DNA from: Fibrella aquatilis
Lineage (GTDB): Bacteria; Bacteroidota; Bacteroidia; Cytophagales; Spirosomataceae
Assembly (NCBI RefSeq): GCF_017353255.1
Contig: NZ_JAFMYU010000015.1
Location: 111,395-175,394, forward strand
Direction: 5' to 3'
DNA length: 64,000 nt
The stretch's first letter is position 1, and every line of letters starts with the position of its first letter. This document shows positions 43,480-51,723 of the stretch, piece by piece. A model generated the notes under the pieces. The model had not been told where the DNA came from, searched no databases, and saw only the letters and a list, made by a program, of their open reading frames with translations. The position numbers and the translations under genes were made by a program.

Positions 43480-45011
43480 TGCACATTACCCCCATCTCCT
43501 ATCCTCACAGCCGTTACCTGTTGCCGAATGAGCTTCAGGGCGTAGTCGAGGGCGAAATTGCGGTTGGTGAGCAGGTCGGTGTAGGAGCGGGTTACGGTAA
43601 AGTCGGGTTCAACGGTGAAGCCGTTGGCGTGGTCGGCATCTACGGCGTGGGTTAACTTTTTAAGGGGAACACGCACCTGAATCCGCGAATGGGGCAGGGT
43701 GATATAGTTGAACTGACCGGCGAAATCGCCCCAATAGGCCCCTCCGCAGGCCTCACCTACAAACGTGCCTTTGCCCGCGTCGAGTGTTTTGGCCAGCACC
43801 GACGTAGCCGCCGAAAATGACGAACCGTTCATGAGCAGGTACAGATTGCCGCGAAAAGCCAGTCGGCCAATGGGTCGGTACTGCCGGTTGGCCATGCGGC
43901 TAATGAACCCGCCGCGCCCATCTTTTTTGTAACGCAGCTTGAAATCGAGCACCGACAGCGGGTTCCAGCGGGTTATGAGTTGCGGGCGGGCGGCCAGTTT
44001 CATTTCTTCGCGGGCCATAATGCGGAAGGGGGCAGGCATCCAGAACTGCAACAGCCGCGCCGAGTTGATTACCGCCCCGCCGCCGTTATCCTGCATGTCT
44101 ACGATGAGGTTGTCGATACCCGCCTCTTTTACCTGCCGAAATGCCCGTTTCAGCCGTTTCCTGAATCCCCAGCCAAACGGGTCGAACCCCCGCGGATTGC
44201 TGAACGACGACACCCGCAGCACCGCCGTGCCCGACAGTGAGTCAACAATGCGCAGGCCCAGGTTAGGCTGTCGGCTCTCCGATTTTGGGCCGAAATCGGT
44301 GGGGTAGCGCTGCCAGAGCTTTTCGCGAAAACGGGCCACGGTGGGGCAGGCAAGGCGTTTTTCGTGCAAAACGGCATCTACCGTGCCGTCGGCGCGGGCC
44401 GGGCGATACTGCACCGTAATAGAGTCGCGGGAACCAAACCAGCAGGCGTAGTAGTCGGCAAACTGCGTGAGGCTCCACTGCTGCCGCCCCGATACGTTGT
44501 CCCCGTCCGACCCCGACCGGTCGCCTTCCAGCAACGCTTGGTGAATGTCGGCCACGGTTTGGCCGTCGATGCTGACAAGTTGGGTACCCCGCCGCAACGT
44601 GCTGTCTTCCGAGGCGTTATGGCTGATGAAATAATCGCCGTCTACCTGCCTGATATAGAACGGTACGTAGCGGGTGTAGCGGTTGATGAACCCCTTCCGG
44701 TGATTGAGGTTGGTATGGCCGTCTTTGAGCGCGTTGAGGTAGGGCGACAGGTGCCGGAAGAAGGGCAGGTAGTCAATCGGCGCATCCACCCGGTTGTAGA
44801 GCGAATCGAACACTTGCTCCATGCGCTGTTCGGGCGTGTAGTGGCCGAGGCCGGGGTGGTAGGCCCGCAGTTGTCGGCGCAGGTACAGTAAATCGTCATG
44901 GGCCTGATCAGGCGTGAGTGGCTGGGCTGCTGTTGATAAGGGAACGATGAGGGTCAACAGCAGCCCCCAACAGACGAGCATCAGCCTAGTTGCGCGTGAG
45001 AAAACAGTCAT
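43476..45011 (-). CDS. S41 family peptidase
   Basis: 511 residues with signal peptide (LMLVCWGLLLTLIVPLSTAAQ). The N-terminal helical part (DQAHDDLLYLRRQLRAYHPGLGHYT) is followed by a weak PDZ-like stretch (RRGTQLVSIDGQTVADIH) and the TSPc fold: NLIVDMQDNGGGAVINSARLLQFW and the catalytic Ser in LYLLMNGSSFSAATSVLAKTL, then FVGEACGGAYWGDFAG. It should be an exported processing or degrading peptidase with a Ser-Lys-type site. Single gene; it converges on MscS with both stops in one palindrome. Confidence 0.9.
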   Translation of the reverse strand: MTVFSRATRLMLVCWGLLLTLIVPLSTAAQPLTPDQAHDDLLYLRRQLRAYHPGLGHYTPEQRMEQVFDSLYNRVDAPIDYLPFFRHLSPYLNALKDGHTNLNHRKGFINRYTRYVPFYIRQVDGDYFISHNASEDSTLRRGTQLVSIDGQTVADIHQALLEGDRSGSDGDNVSGRQQWSLTQFADYYACWFGSRDSITVQYRPARADGTVDAVLHEKRLACPTVARFREKLWQRYPTDFGPKSESRQPNLGLRIVDSLSGTAVLRVSSFSNPRGFDPFGWGFRKRLKRAFRQVKEAGIDNLIVDMQDNGGGAVINSARLLQFWMPAPFRIMAREEMKLAARPQLITRWNPLSVLDFKLRYKKDGRGGFISRMANRQYRPIGRLAFRGNLYLLMNGSSFSAATSVLAKTLDAGKGTFVGEACGGAYWGDFAGQFNYITLPHSRIQVRVPLKKLTHAVDADHANGFTVEPDFTVTRSYTDLLTNRNFALDYALKLIRQQVTAVRIGDGGNVQ

Positions 45012-45154
45012 CTTATGGTTAGTACAAGACTATGCCTGTGGGCTTAGTCAGTTGTTACGAACCGTTAAAATAAATGCTTTCAGAACAAAAATCAACCGCT
45101 GGCTAATTAGGCCGTAATTAATTTGTCATATGACAAAAGATTCCGAATAAATAC

Positions 45155-46138
45155 TCAAAAATAGAGCCACCACAGTTTGGGTTTGGGGCCTACCTGCACC
45201 GTGGGCATGGGCACTTTGATGTAATTCAGCAGGTGTAACATGGTGCGCATCAGGGGCTTTTTGGGCTTAAACAGCTTCACCAGGTCAAGATCGGGGGCCA
45301 GGTAAAATTCCCACAGTCCGCCTTCGCCGTTGCGCGTGGGACTCCAGGTGTCTGCGTCCAGACCAAACCCCGCCGAGAGTTGCAGCCAGTCGGGCCAGTT
45401 GCGCCGCATAGCCGAACCGGGCTTACCGAAGTAGCGCGGCGAAAACGAAAACCAGTAGGTTTGATTGATGTAATCGTCAATGGAAAAGGCCGGGATATCG
45501 ACAATACCCCGGTGGTCCCAATATTTGTTGGTACGTTTCCAATAGCTGATTTTCAACTGCGAATCGGCCAAAAACGGCGACCGGTGTTGCATCATGGGCC
45601 AGAAACCACCCAGCGTACCGGCCGCTACATCGGCCCAACTGAAGCCGTAGTTGGGGGCATATCCGTCTTTGAACTCGATGCAAAGCTGTACCAGAGCCGT
45701 AGCGCCAAACGCATACCATTCGGCCCGGCGCTGCGGCATACCCGCCCAGCGGAAACCGGCGTAGTAGGCATCGGCGGTGAAGGCACCACCCAGAAAGTGC
45801 CCTACCTTGTCGAGGTTGCTGGCGTACCGAAAATCGCGGCCATCGTCGAGGTGGAAGTTGGCGTAGCCGTCGCTCCACCAGCGTTTTTCCAGGTAGCCAT
45901 AGGTAGACCCCAGCGTCAGCAGCGACGTCCCCGCCAGCAGGTATTTCCGAGACCGCGGTACCCCCGATAGGCACGTTGTCGATGTCATTTCCAGAAAAGC
46001 GTCTGCCTGCGTTGCCAGTGCCGATACGTTCGCACCCGTGCTGACGGCGGGCACTGGGGTGGGTACGAGCAAGCTGTCGTGCTGCGCCTGGCCAAGCGCG
46101 GGTATGAACAAACAGATCAGTAGCAGTGAACGGTACAT
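45155..46138 (-). CDS. DUF2279 exported protein
   Basis: 327 residues from the ATG at 46138, which begins a signal peptide (MYRSLLLICLFIPALGQAQ); the frame stays open upstream to 46249 without signal character. A DUF2279/YfiM-like core is seen: LAGTSLLTLGSTYGYLEKRWWSDGY, LDKVGHFLGGAFTADAYYAGFRWAG, YAFGATALVQLCIEFKDGYAPNYGFSWADVAAGTLGGF. The His and Asp of DKVGHF and the DGYA..YGFSWAD block are the conserved part. Probably an outer-membrane or periplasmic protein; function unknown. Single gene. Confidence 0.85.
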   Translation of the reverse strand: MYRSLLLICLFIPALGQAQHDSLLVPTPVPAVSTGANVSALATQADAFLEMTSTTCLSGVPRSRKYLLAGTSLLTLGSTYGYLEKRWWSDGYANFHLDDGRDFRYASNLDKVGHFLGGAFTADAYYAGFRWAGMPQRRAEWYAFGATALVQLCIEFKDGYAPNYGFSWADVAAGTLGGFWPMMQHRSPFLADSQLKISYWKRTNKYWDHRGIVDIPAFSIDDYINQTYWFSFSPRYFGKPGSAMRRNWPDWLQLSAGFGLDADTWSPTRNGEGGLWEFYLAPDLDLVKLFKPKKPLMRTMLHLLNYIKVPMPTVQVGPKPKLWWLYF

Positions 46139-46217
46139 TGATTGAGTTACGGTGCTGTCGGGTCGGAATAGGCCAAAATTACCCTGAATTACGGTTTGGC
46201 GACCAAGCCTGAAGCCG

Positions 46218-46260
46218 TATATTTGCCCGTCCGAAAAAATAGTATGCATGCATACTATTT
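46218..46260 (+). promoter_or_regulatory. TATATTTG element followed by 24-bp palindrome
   Basis: TATATTTG (46218-46225) fits the phylum -7 consensus on the plus strand, and the perfect palindrome AAATAGTATGCA-TGCATACTATTT follows at 46237-46260. No plus-strand gene begins before 46586. The palindrome could be an operator for the minus-strand DUF2279 gene or the end of a very short transcript. Confidence 0.45.
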
Positions 46261-46332
46261 AACTGAAATCAACTCTGCCTTTGCGTCGTTATCCCTATGA
46301 AATGCCTCGCCCCGTTTTGGTTTGACCACAAC

Positions 46333-46361
46333 AAAAAAGCCTTCCCCAAACTGGGGAAGGC
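46333..46361 (-). terminator. Intrinsic terminator of tRNA-Phe
   Basis: On the minus strand GCCTTCCCCA and TGGGGAAGGC form a 10-bp stem with a 3-base loop, followed by six T. Confidence 0.93.
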
Positions 46362-46372
46362 CTCTTTCGCGG

Positions 46373-46445
46373 TGGTGATGGACGGAATCGAACCGCCGAC
46401 ACAAGGATTTTCAGTCCTTTGCTCTACCAACTGAGCTACATCACC
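46373..46445 (-). tRNA. tRNA-Phe (GAA anticodon)
   Basis: Read on the minus strand: acceptor GGTGATG/CATCACC, D arm GCTCAGTTGGTAGAGC, anticodon stem AAGGA/TCCTT with loop CTGAAAA, variable GTGTC region, T arm GGCGGTTCGATTCCGTC. The anticodon GAA reads TTC and TTT. Discriminator A is present, full CCA is not encoded. A promoter lies upstream and a terminator downstream, so it is a single-gene unit. Confidence 0.96.
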
Positions 46446-46472
46446 GCGTCGTCTGACTGTCAAACGTGGGTG

Positions 46473-46503
46473 CAAAAGTAGGGCGTAGGGGCAGGTTTTG
46501 CAA
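46473..46503 (-). promoter_or_regulatory. Bacteroidota-type promoter of tRNA-Phe
   Basis: On the minus strand TTG (46503-46501) and TACTTTTG (46480-46473) match the -33/-7 pattern with 20 bases between; the tRNA begins 27 bases after the -7 element. Confidence 0.65.
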
Positions 46504-46585
46504 CCCCGTGTGCAAAAAAAGTTTTGATTTGAACAACCCTCCGGCTTACGCGTTGAGCCTTAATCAGTTAATCCAGTAACCTATC

Positions 46586-47971
46586 ATGCAGGTACTTCAA
46601 CAAGTTTTATTCGCCGCCGCTCTGGCCGTAGCGGCGTTCATTATTACCAAACGTGTCAAATACATTGCGCAGGCCATTAACCTGGGCCGTCCTGAAGACC
46701 GCTCCGACAACCCCGGCGAGCGTTTCAAGATTATGCTGTTGGTGGCGTTTGGGCAGAAAAAGATGTTCACTAACCTCACCGTGGCACTCATGCACCTGGT
46801 GATCTACGTTGGCTTCGTCATCATCAACGTCGAGATCGTGGAGATCATCCTCGACGGGCTGCTGGGTACGCACCGGCTCTTTGCGCCTTACATTGCCCCG
46901 GTCTATCCTTACCTGATTAACTTCTTCGAAATCCTGGCCTTTGGGGTACTGGCGGTTTGTGTGGTGTTCCTTAGCCGCCGCTACCTCACGCGGGTAAACC
47001 GCCTGCAAGCCGCCACCAACGAAGAACTTCGCCCCCGCTGGCCTCTGCTCGATGCCACGCTGATTCTGGTGTTCGAGATTGTGCTGATGATCGCGTTTTT
47101 GTCGTGGAATGCCTCCGACAGTGTGCTGCGCGACCGTGGCGTAGGGCACTACGGCGAACTGAAGGGTGTGGTGCCCGATTTCCTCATTAGCCAGTACCTG
47201 AAACCACTTTTCACCGGCCTCAGCGACGGTACTCTGGTGGGCGTTGAACGGGCTACGTGGTGGTTCCACATTCTGGGCATCCTGTTCTTTGCGGGCTACG
47301 TGACCTACTCGAAACACCTACACATTGGCCTGGCTTTCCCGAACGTGTATTTCTCTGACCTGGTGCCGAAGGGCGAAATGAAAAACATGCCCAGCATCAC
47401 CCGCGAGGTGCAGTTGGCGCTGGGCATCGAACCCACCGGCGGCGAACCCATCCTGGCCGATGGCTCCCAGGCGAACGAGAACGGTACACCACCGTCAGAC
47501 ATTGGGCGATTTGGGGCTAAAGACGTGCCCGACCTGTCGTGGGTAGACATTATGGGTGCGCTGTCGTGTACGCAATGTGGCCGCTGCACGGCGGCCTGCC
47601 CGGCCAATATGACGGGCAAAAAACTGTCGCCGCGCAAAATCATGATGGACACCCGCTGGCGCGCCGAAGAGATCACCACCAACCGCCAGAAGCACGGCAA
47701 CGACTACGACGACGGCAAGTCGCTCCTCGGCGACTACACCACCGTGGAGGAAATCAACGCCTGCACCACTTGCCAGGCCTGCGTCAATGCCTGCCCGGTG
47801 AACATCAATCCGCTGAACATCATCCTGCAAATGCGCCGCTTCAAAGTGATGGAAGACGCCCAGGCTCCCGCCTCGTGGAATGCCATGTTCAGCAACGTAG
47901 AAAACAACATGGCCCCCTGGAAATTCTCCCCCAGCGACCGGTTTAACTGGGCAGAGCAGGTTAACGACTAA
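46586..47971 (+). CDS. Membrane-bound FeS oxidoreductase, HdrDE/GlpC-like
   Basis: 461 residues. Five or six hydrophobic segments (residues 5-240) resemble the heme b-type membrane subunit of heterodisulfide-reductase-like complexes, with conserved His in LMHLVIYVGF and WWFHILGILF. The C-terminal half binds two [4Fe-4S] clusters: CTQCGRCTAACPAN and CTTCQACVNACPVN. It should pass electrons between the quinone pool and the soluble partner encoded next. The same gene pair is common in Cytophagales and its physiological donor is not established. A 29-bp hairpin begins two bases after the stop. Confidence 0.9.
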   Translation: MQVLQQVLFAAALAVAAFIITKRVKYIAQAINLGRPEDRSDNPGERFKIMLLVAFGQKKMFTNLTVALMHLVIYVGFVIINVEIVEIILDGLLGTHRLFAPYIAPVYPYLINFFEILAFGVLAVCVVFLSRRYLTRVNRLQAATNEELRPRWPLLDATLILVFEIVLMIAFLSWNASDSVLRDRGVGHYGELKGVVPDFLISQYLKPLFTGLSDGTLVGVERATWWFHILGILFFAGYVTYSKHLHIGLAFPNVYFSDLVPKGEMKNMPSITREVQLALGIEPTGGEPILADGSQANENGTPPSDIGRFGAKDVPDLSWVDIMGALSCTQCGRCTAACPANMTGKKLSPRKIMMDTRWRAEEITTNRQKHGNDYDDGKSLLGDYTTVEEINACTTCQACVNACPVNINPLNIILQMRRFKVMEDAQAPASWNAMFSNVENNMAPWKFSPSDRFNWAEQVND

Positions 47972-47973
47972 TT

Positions 47974-48060
47974 GTTTGGCTGTTTGTTGGTTTATCTGTT
48001 TGATTACGCAGGCCGATGGCGGCTCAACAACCAAACAGACAAATCAACAAACAGCCAAAC
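47974..48060. repeat. Hairpin element, 29-bp stem, inside an operon
   Basis: Arms 47974-48002 (GTTTGGCTGTTTGTTGG start) and 48032-48060 pair with two wobble positions around a 29-base loop. It separates the two FeS oxidoreductase genes and ends eight bases before the second start. If it stops transcription, the two subunits would be made in unequal amounts. Confidence 0.88.
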
Positions 48061-48068
48061 CCTCTAAA

Positions 48069-48869
48069 ATGACTACTGAAAAGACATACTCCGTACCCAC
48101 CATGGCCGATATGATGGCCAACGGCGACACGCCCGACATTCTGTTTTGGGTAGGCTGCGCTGGTTCGTTTGACGACCGGTACAAGCGCGTGACCATTGCG
48201 TTTGTGCGCATCCTGAACCACGTCGGCATCAAATTCGCCGTACTTGGCCCCGAAGAGGCCTGCACCGGCGATCCGGCGCGGCGGGCGGGCAACGAGTTTT
48301 TGTTCCAGATGCAGGCCATGGCCAACATCCAGGTGCTGAACGGCTACAACGTCAAGAAAATCGTGACGGCCTGTCCCCATTGTTTCAATACGCTAAAGAA
48401 CGAATACCCCGACCTAGGCGGGCAGTATGAGGTTATTCACCACTCGCAGTTTTTGCAGCAGCTGATTAATGAAGGCCGCGTGAAGCCGCAGGACGGGCAG
48501 CCGTTCAAAGGCCGCAAAATCACCTACCACGACTCGTGCTACCTGGGCCGGGCTAACAAAATTTACGAGGCTCCCCGTGATGTATTAGAGTCGTTGGATG
48601 CCGATTTGGTGGAAATGAAGCGCGTGAAAGCCAACGGCCTCTGCTGCGGGGCGGGCGGCGCGCAGTATTTCAAAGAACCTGAACCCGGCAAAAAAGACGT
48701 GAACGTAGAACGGGCGCAGGAAGCCCTCGCCACCGGTGCCGACACCATCGCCGTGGCCTGTCCCTTCTGCATGACCATGATGAGCGACGGCGTGAAGAAC
48801 CAGAACCGCGAAGACACGGTGAAGGTCTACGACATCTCGGAACTCATCGCGCAAGGGCAAGGGTTATGA
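48069..48869 (+). CDS. CCG-domain (HdrB-like) FeS protein
   Basis: 266 residues from the ATG at 48069; the frame is open into the hairpin upstream but that part is repeat. Two cysteine-rich CCG domains: WVGCAGSFDDRYKRV with CTGDPARR and CPHCFNTLKNEYPDLG in the first, YHDSCYLGRANKIYEAPRDVL and CCGAGGAQYF plus ACPFCMTMM in the second. In HdrB, LutA and GlpC such domains bind non-cubane [4Fe-4S] clusters at the active site. It is likely the catalytic partner of the membrane protein upstream. Its TGA lies in the edge of the next hairpin. Confidence 0.9.
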   Translation: MTTEKTYSVPTMADMMANGDTPDILFWVGCAGSFDDRYKRVTIAFVRILNHVGIKFAVLGPEEACTGDPARRAGNEFLFQMQAMANIQVLNGYNVKKIVTACPHCFNTLKNEYPDLGGQYEVIHHSQFLQQLINEGRVKPQDGQPFKGRKITYHDSCYLGRANKIYEAPRDVLESLDADLVEMKRVKANGLCCGAGGAQYFKEPEPGKKDVNVERAQEALATGADTIAVACPFCMTMMSDGVKNQNREDTVKVYDISELIAQGQGL

Positions 48870-49016
48870 TTTACGAATGACGAGCGGTCCGCCGCTGCGG
48901 GACGAATTACGATTTGTTGCTTACGCCGGTCAGCCGGTGCGGTCAGCCTTCCCTTTGGCGTAGGCAACAAATCGTAATTCGTCCCGCAGCGGCGGACCGC
49001 TCGTAAATCGTAAATC
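48868..49016. repeat. Long hairpin element with GC motif in both arms
   Basis: Core arms 48880-48920 and 48964-49004 are exact inverted copies over 41 bp; ATTTACGA at each outer edge extends the pairing. Each arm contains CGGTCCGCCGCTGCGG or its complement, and the loop holds a related copy (GTCAGCCGGTGCGGTCAG at about 48929-48946). It lies between the CCG gene and the next gene in the same direction. Confidence 0.93.
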
Positions 49017-49021
49017 AACCC

Positions 49022-49519
49022 ATGTTTCTTCCTTTTGATCAGCTGCCCGCCTCGGCGCGGCTTTGGGTATACCAAGCCAATCGGCCATTGAGTGCCGATG
49101 ATGTAGCAGCAATTGATGCGGCCATCCGCCCCGCGTTGGAGGCCTGGGCAGCGCACGGCCACCCGCTGCTGGCTTCCGCAAAGGTGGTGGAGGGGCGTTT
49201 TCTGCTGCTGGCCGTTGATGAGGGCGCGGGCCTTCCCAGCGGCTGCTCTATTGACTCATCTGTACATACGGTGCAGGCCATTGGTCAGGCGCTGGGTGTG
49301 GATTTTCTGGACCGCGCCGTGGCCTACCGAGCCACCGATGGTTCGGTGCATACCCTGCCACTGGGCGACGTGAAAGCGGCCGTTGCAGAGGGTATATTAG
49401 CCCCAGAAACGTTGGTTTTCAACACGTTAGTGAAAACTAACGCCGAATTCCAGACTAACTGGCAACTGCCCGCCGCCAGCAGCTGGCTGAAACGGTATTT
49501 TAAAACAGCTTCTGTTTAG
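49022..49519 (+). CDS. Conserved hypothetical protein
   Basis: 165 residues, no signal peptide or membrane segment. Landmarks that look conserved: ARLWVYQANRPLS, SGCSIDSSVHTVQAIGQALGVDFLDR and FNTLVKTNAEFQTNWQLPAASSWLKRYF. Similar proteins in this phylum are sometimes labelled ABC transporter ATPase, but there is no Walker A, signature or Walker B motif, so that label is wrong for this sequence. It follows the FeS pair and precedes msrC by 10 bases; the latter two are probably one transcript. Function unknown. Confidence 0.75.
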   Translation: MFLPFDQLPASARLWVYQANRPLSADDVAAIDAAIRPALEAWAAHGHPLLASAKVVEGRFLLLAVDEGAGLPSGCSIDSSVHTVQAIGQALGVDFLDRAVAYRATDGSVHTLPLGDVKAAVAEGILAPETLVFNTLVKTNAEFQTNWQLPAASSWLKRYFKTASV

Positions 49520-49529
49520 TTAAAGAACA

Positions 49530-50036
49530 ATGGCCGAGACACTCATTATTCCGCAAACACAAGACCGGGCGGCGGTGTATGACAGCCTGGTGCCGCAGAT
49601 CGAAGCACTACTGATGGGTGAGACTGATCTGGTGGCGAATCTTGCTAATGTGGCGGCAGCGCTGAAAGAGGCATTCGGTTTCTTCTGGGTGGGTTTCTAC
49701 CTCAAAAAAGAAGACCAGTTAGTGCTGGGACCATTTCAGGGACCTATTGCCTGTACGCGCATTGCCTTCGACAAGGGCGTTTGCGGGGCCGCCTACACCC
49801 GTCGCGAAACCATACTCGTGCCCGACGTAGACGCCTTCCCAGGTCACATTGCCTGTAGCTCGGCCTCGAAATCAGAAGTGGTCGTGCCTATTTTCGACCA
49901 AAGTGGCATCGTCGTGGCTGTGCTTGATGTAGACAGTGACCAGCTAAATGACTTCAACGAAGCCGACGTGACGGGGCTGGAGGCCGTGGGGCGTATGCTG
50001 AGTTCAACGTTTAATCGCTCCGGCGAACCGGTATAA
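49530..50036 (+). CDS. msrC: Free methionine-(R)-sulfoxide reductase
   Basis: 168-residue stand-alone GAF domain of the fRMsr type. The three active-site cysteines stand in GPIACTRI, GVCGAAYT and HIACSSASKSEVVVPI, and FFWVGFYLKKEDQLVLGPFQG and AVLDVDSDQLNDF match the family. It reduces free methionine-R-sulfoxide with thioredoxin. The protein is cytosolic. It begins 10 bases after the previous gene. Its stop is two bases from that of the convergent mnmD gene, a rare gap here without a hairpin. Confidence 0.93.
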   Translation: MAETLIIPQTQDRAAVYDSLVPQIEALLMGETDLVANLANVAAALKEAFGFFWVGFYLKKEDQLVLGPFQGPIACTRIAFDKGVCGAAYTRRETILVPDVDAFPGHIACSSASKSEVVVPIFDQSGIVVAVLDVDSDQLNDFNEADVTGLEAVGRMLSSTFNRSGEPV

Positions 50037-50038
50037 AG

Positions 50039-50698
50039 TTATTTCAGCACTGCACGGATTACCTCTCTTTTCCGAGCTGGTCCGCTATGTTTCTCAACGG
50101 TGAAACCGGCAGCGCGGAGGTTATGCTGTACGTATGTTTTCGAGCAGTAGGTAGTCAAAAAACCGCCTGGACGCATCATCGAGGCCACTTTCTCGAATAT
50201 CTCCTGCGTCCACAGTTCGGGTTGGCCTTCGGGGGGGAAAGCATCATAATAGACTACATCGAAGGGCCCAATGGTCGGCAGGTATTCCAGCGGTGTCTGG
50301 TATTTGGTCAGCATCATGTAGGGCGTCACGGCCGTGGGCACATCCCAAGGGGCATCATGCACGTCGCCCAGCCAAAACGTGTGCAGTAGGTCATCGTAGT
50401 TAAGCTGACGGGCATCATCTGACGGCAGCGGGTAAGGCTCAACGGCCACGTATTCCACAGGGCGATTATACCGAATGGCTTCGCGCAGGGTCATCAGGGC
50501 GTTGAGACCCGTGCCAAAGCCCATCTCAAACACCCGAACCGCACCTTCAATGGTATCGAAAGCATGTTGCAGACCCAACTCGATATACACGCGCTGCGAC
50601 TCCTGCACGGCCCCGTATACAGAGTGGTAGTGGTGACCTACCTCCGCATTATATACCGAATGGGACCCATCGGCGGTGACGACAACTTGTGTATTCAT
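50039..50698 (-). CDS. mnmD: tRNA 5-methylaminomethyl-2-thiouridine methyltransferase
   Basis: 219 residues, the methyltransferase half of MnmC as a separate protein. Seen are TADGSHSVYNAEVGHHYHSVYGAVQES, the SAM motif VFEMGFGTGLNALMT, VEPYPLP, and DVVYYDAFPPEGQPELWTQEIFEKV followed by GGFLTTYCSKTYVQHNL and GPARKREVIRA. It completes mnm5s2U at the wobble position of several tRNAs. The FAD-dependent MnmC2 half is absent here. Divergent from the DUF4293 gene. Confidence 0.93.
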   Translation of the reverse strand: MNTQVVVTADGSHSVYNAEVGHHYHSVYGAVQESQRVYIELGLQHAFDTIEGAVRVFEMGFGTGLNALMTLREAIRYNRPVEYVAVEPYPLPSDDARQLNYDDLLHTFWLGDVHDAPWDVPTAVTPYMMLTKYQTPLEYLPTIGPFDVVYYDAFPPEGQPELWTQEIFEKVASMMRPGGFLTTYCSKTYVQHNLRAAGFTVEKHSGPARKREVIRAVLK

Positions 50699-50793
50699 GT
50701 ATAAACTCCTGCTTTTGGGCTAATTTTGTGGGTCGATCTTACCACGAAGCTACTTATCTGTATCGTAAACAGATCTATTTCTATTGTGTTACC

Positions 50794-51267
50794 ATGATTC
50801 AACGAATTCAAAGCGTATTTCTGTTCCTCATCAGCGCATCAACAGGTACAGCGCTGGTAAATCCCATATGGGAAAAACACGGCCTCAAGGCAGGCGAAGA
50901 GGCCGAGCTTACGCCCATGCAGTACTCTTATGAACAGGGCATTACTACCTTCACCACCCCCACCTGGTACCTGGCAGGCCTGTTAGTGTTGGTAGGACTG
51001 GTGGCATTAGTGGCTATTTTTCAGTACCGGAAACGTATTGTGCAGATGGGGTTATGTGCCGTTAATGCCATTTTACTCACTGCTGCCATGGGTGTGGTAC
51101 TCTACAACATTTTAGTAAATGGTAAGGCCTACGGCAATCCCGGCGATCAGGGATCATTCCTGACAGGCTTCTGGGCTATTTTGGCCGCACTAGTCTTCAA
51201 CTTCCTGGCCAACCGCTTCATCCGCCGCGACGAAAAACTCGTCCGCGAATCGAACCGGATAAGGTAG
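50794..51267 (+). CDS. DUF4293 membrane protein
   Basis: 157 residues from the ATG at 50794, chosen because MIQRIQSVFLFLIS is the usual start of this family. Four membrane segments: SVFLFLISASTGTALV, YLAGLLVLVGLVALVAIF, MGLCAVNAILLTAAMGVVLYNIL and FWAILAALVFNFLANRFI, the last followed by the basic end RRDEKLVRESNR. DUF4293 is confined to Bacteroidota and has no assigned function. A TAATTTTG promoter core lies at 50722-50729. A hairpin element follows 15 bases after the stop. Confidence 0.9.
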   Translation: MIQRIQSVFLFLISASTGTALVNPIWEKHGLKAGEEAELTPMQYSYEQGITTFTTPTWYLAGLLVLVGLVALVAIFQYRKRIVQMGLCAVNAILLTAAMGVVLYNILVNGKAYGNPGDQGSFLTGFWAILAALVFNFLANRFIRRDEKLVRESNRIR

Positions 51268-51282
51268 ATAGGAGGAATGTAC

Positions 51283-51369
51283 AATGGATAATCGGTCCGC
51301 CGATGCGGTACAATGAACAATGGGCTGACGCGAAAGTAAGACGCGCTAGCCCATTGTTCATTATCCATT
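51283..51369. repeat. Hairpin element with GC motif in one arm, TGTACA family
   Basis: Outer AATGGATAAT (51283-51292) and inner GAACAATGGGCTGACGCG (51315-51332) of the left arm are continuous in the right arm (51342-51369) but interrupted in the left by 22 bases, 51293-51314, containing CGGTCCGCCGATGCGG. The AAT next to the break is present on both sides. It lies between a DUF4293 gene and a convergent small ORF. Confidence 0.88.
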
Positions 51370-51375
51370 ATTCAC

Positions 51376-51570
51376 TTAATGGTTCGGGCAGCCGCAATCG
51401 TTCTTTTTGAACAGGCCCCAGAGGAAGCCTTTTTTGCGGCGAAATCCTTTTTTCTTTTTACGGAAAATAGCCACCTCTTTCACGGTCGGGCTAGCCGAGT
51501 AGGCCGCCGCCGGTGCTTCTGTTATTGCCAATGAGGCAATAAGCAGTAGCACAACTGTTGTCGATTTCAT
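51376..51570 (-). CDS. Small basic exported protein
   Basis: 64 residues. A signal peptide (TTVVLLLIASLAITEAPAAA) leads to a mature part of about 40 residues with KKKKGFRRKKGFLWGLFKKN and a final CGCPNH. Not recognised. The strongly basic, short mature peptide could bind nucleic acid, a membrane or a metal through its Cys/His end, but no evidence selects among these. It begins after a hairpin element and ends next to another. Confidence 0.5.
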   Translation of the reverse strand: MKSTTVVLLLIASLAITEAPAAAYSASPTVKEVAIFRKKKKGFRRKKGFLWGLFKKNDCGCPNH

Positions 51571-51632
51571 GCTTGATTATCGTTGAGAGGCTGTAAACTA
51601 ACTAACGTGAAAAAGGGCTGAAACGTTGTGGG

Positions 51633-51723
51633 AAAAGAAGCAAGAGAGGAGAGGCAAGAAACAAGAAGCGGCTTATGGACTTTCTCACTTCTTGTTTCTT
51701 GCCTCTCCTCTCTTGCTTCTTTT
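51633..51723. repeat. Long hairpin element, perfect 36-bp stem
   Basis: A purine-rich arm (AAAAGAAGCAAGAGAGGAGA start, 51633-51668) and its exact inverted copy at 51688-51723 with a 19-base loop. The outer edge touches the stop codon of the deaminase gene (51723-51725). Both strands end in short T-runs. Confidence 0.92.

Noticed and set aside
49022..49519. ABC transporter ATPase label used for similar proteins
   Set aside because: None of the ATPase motifs is present.
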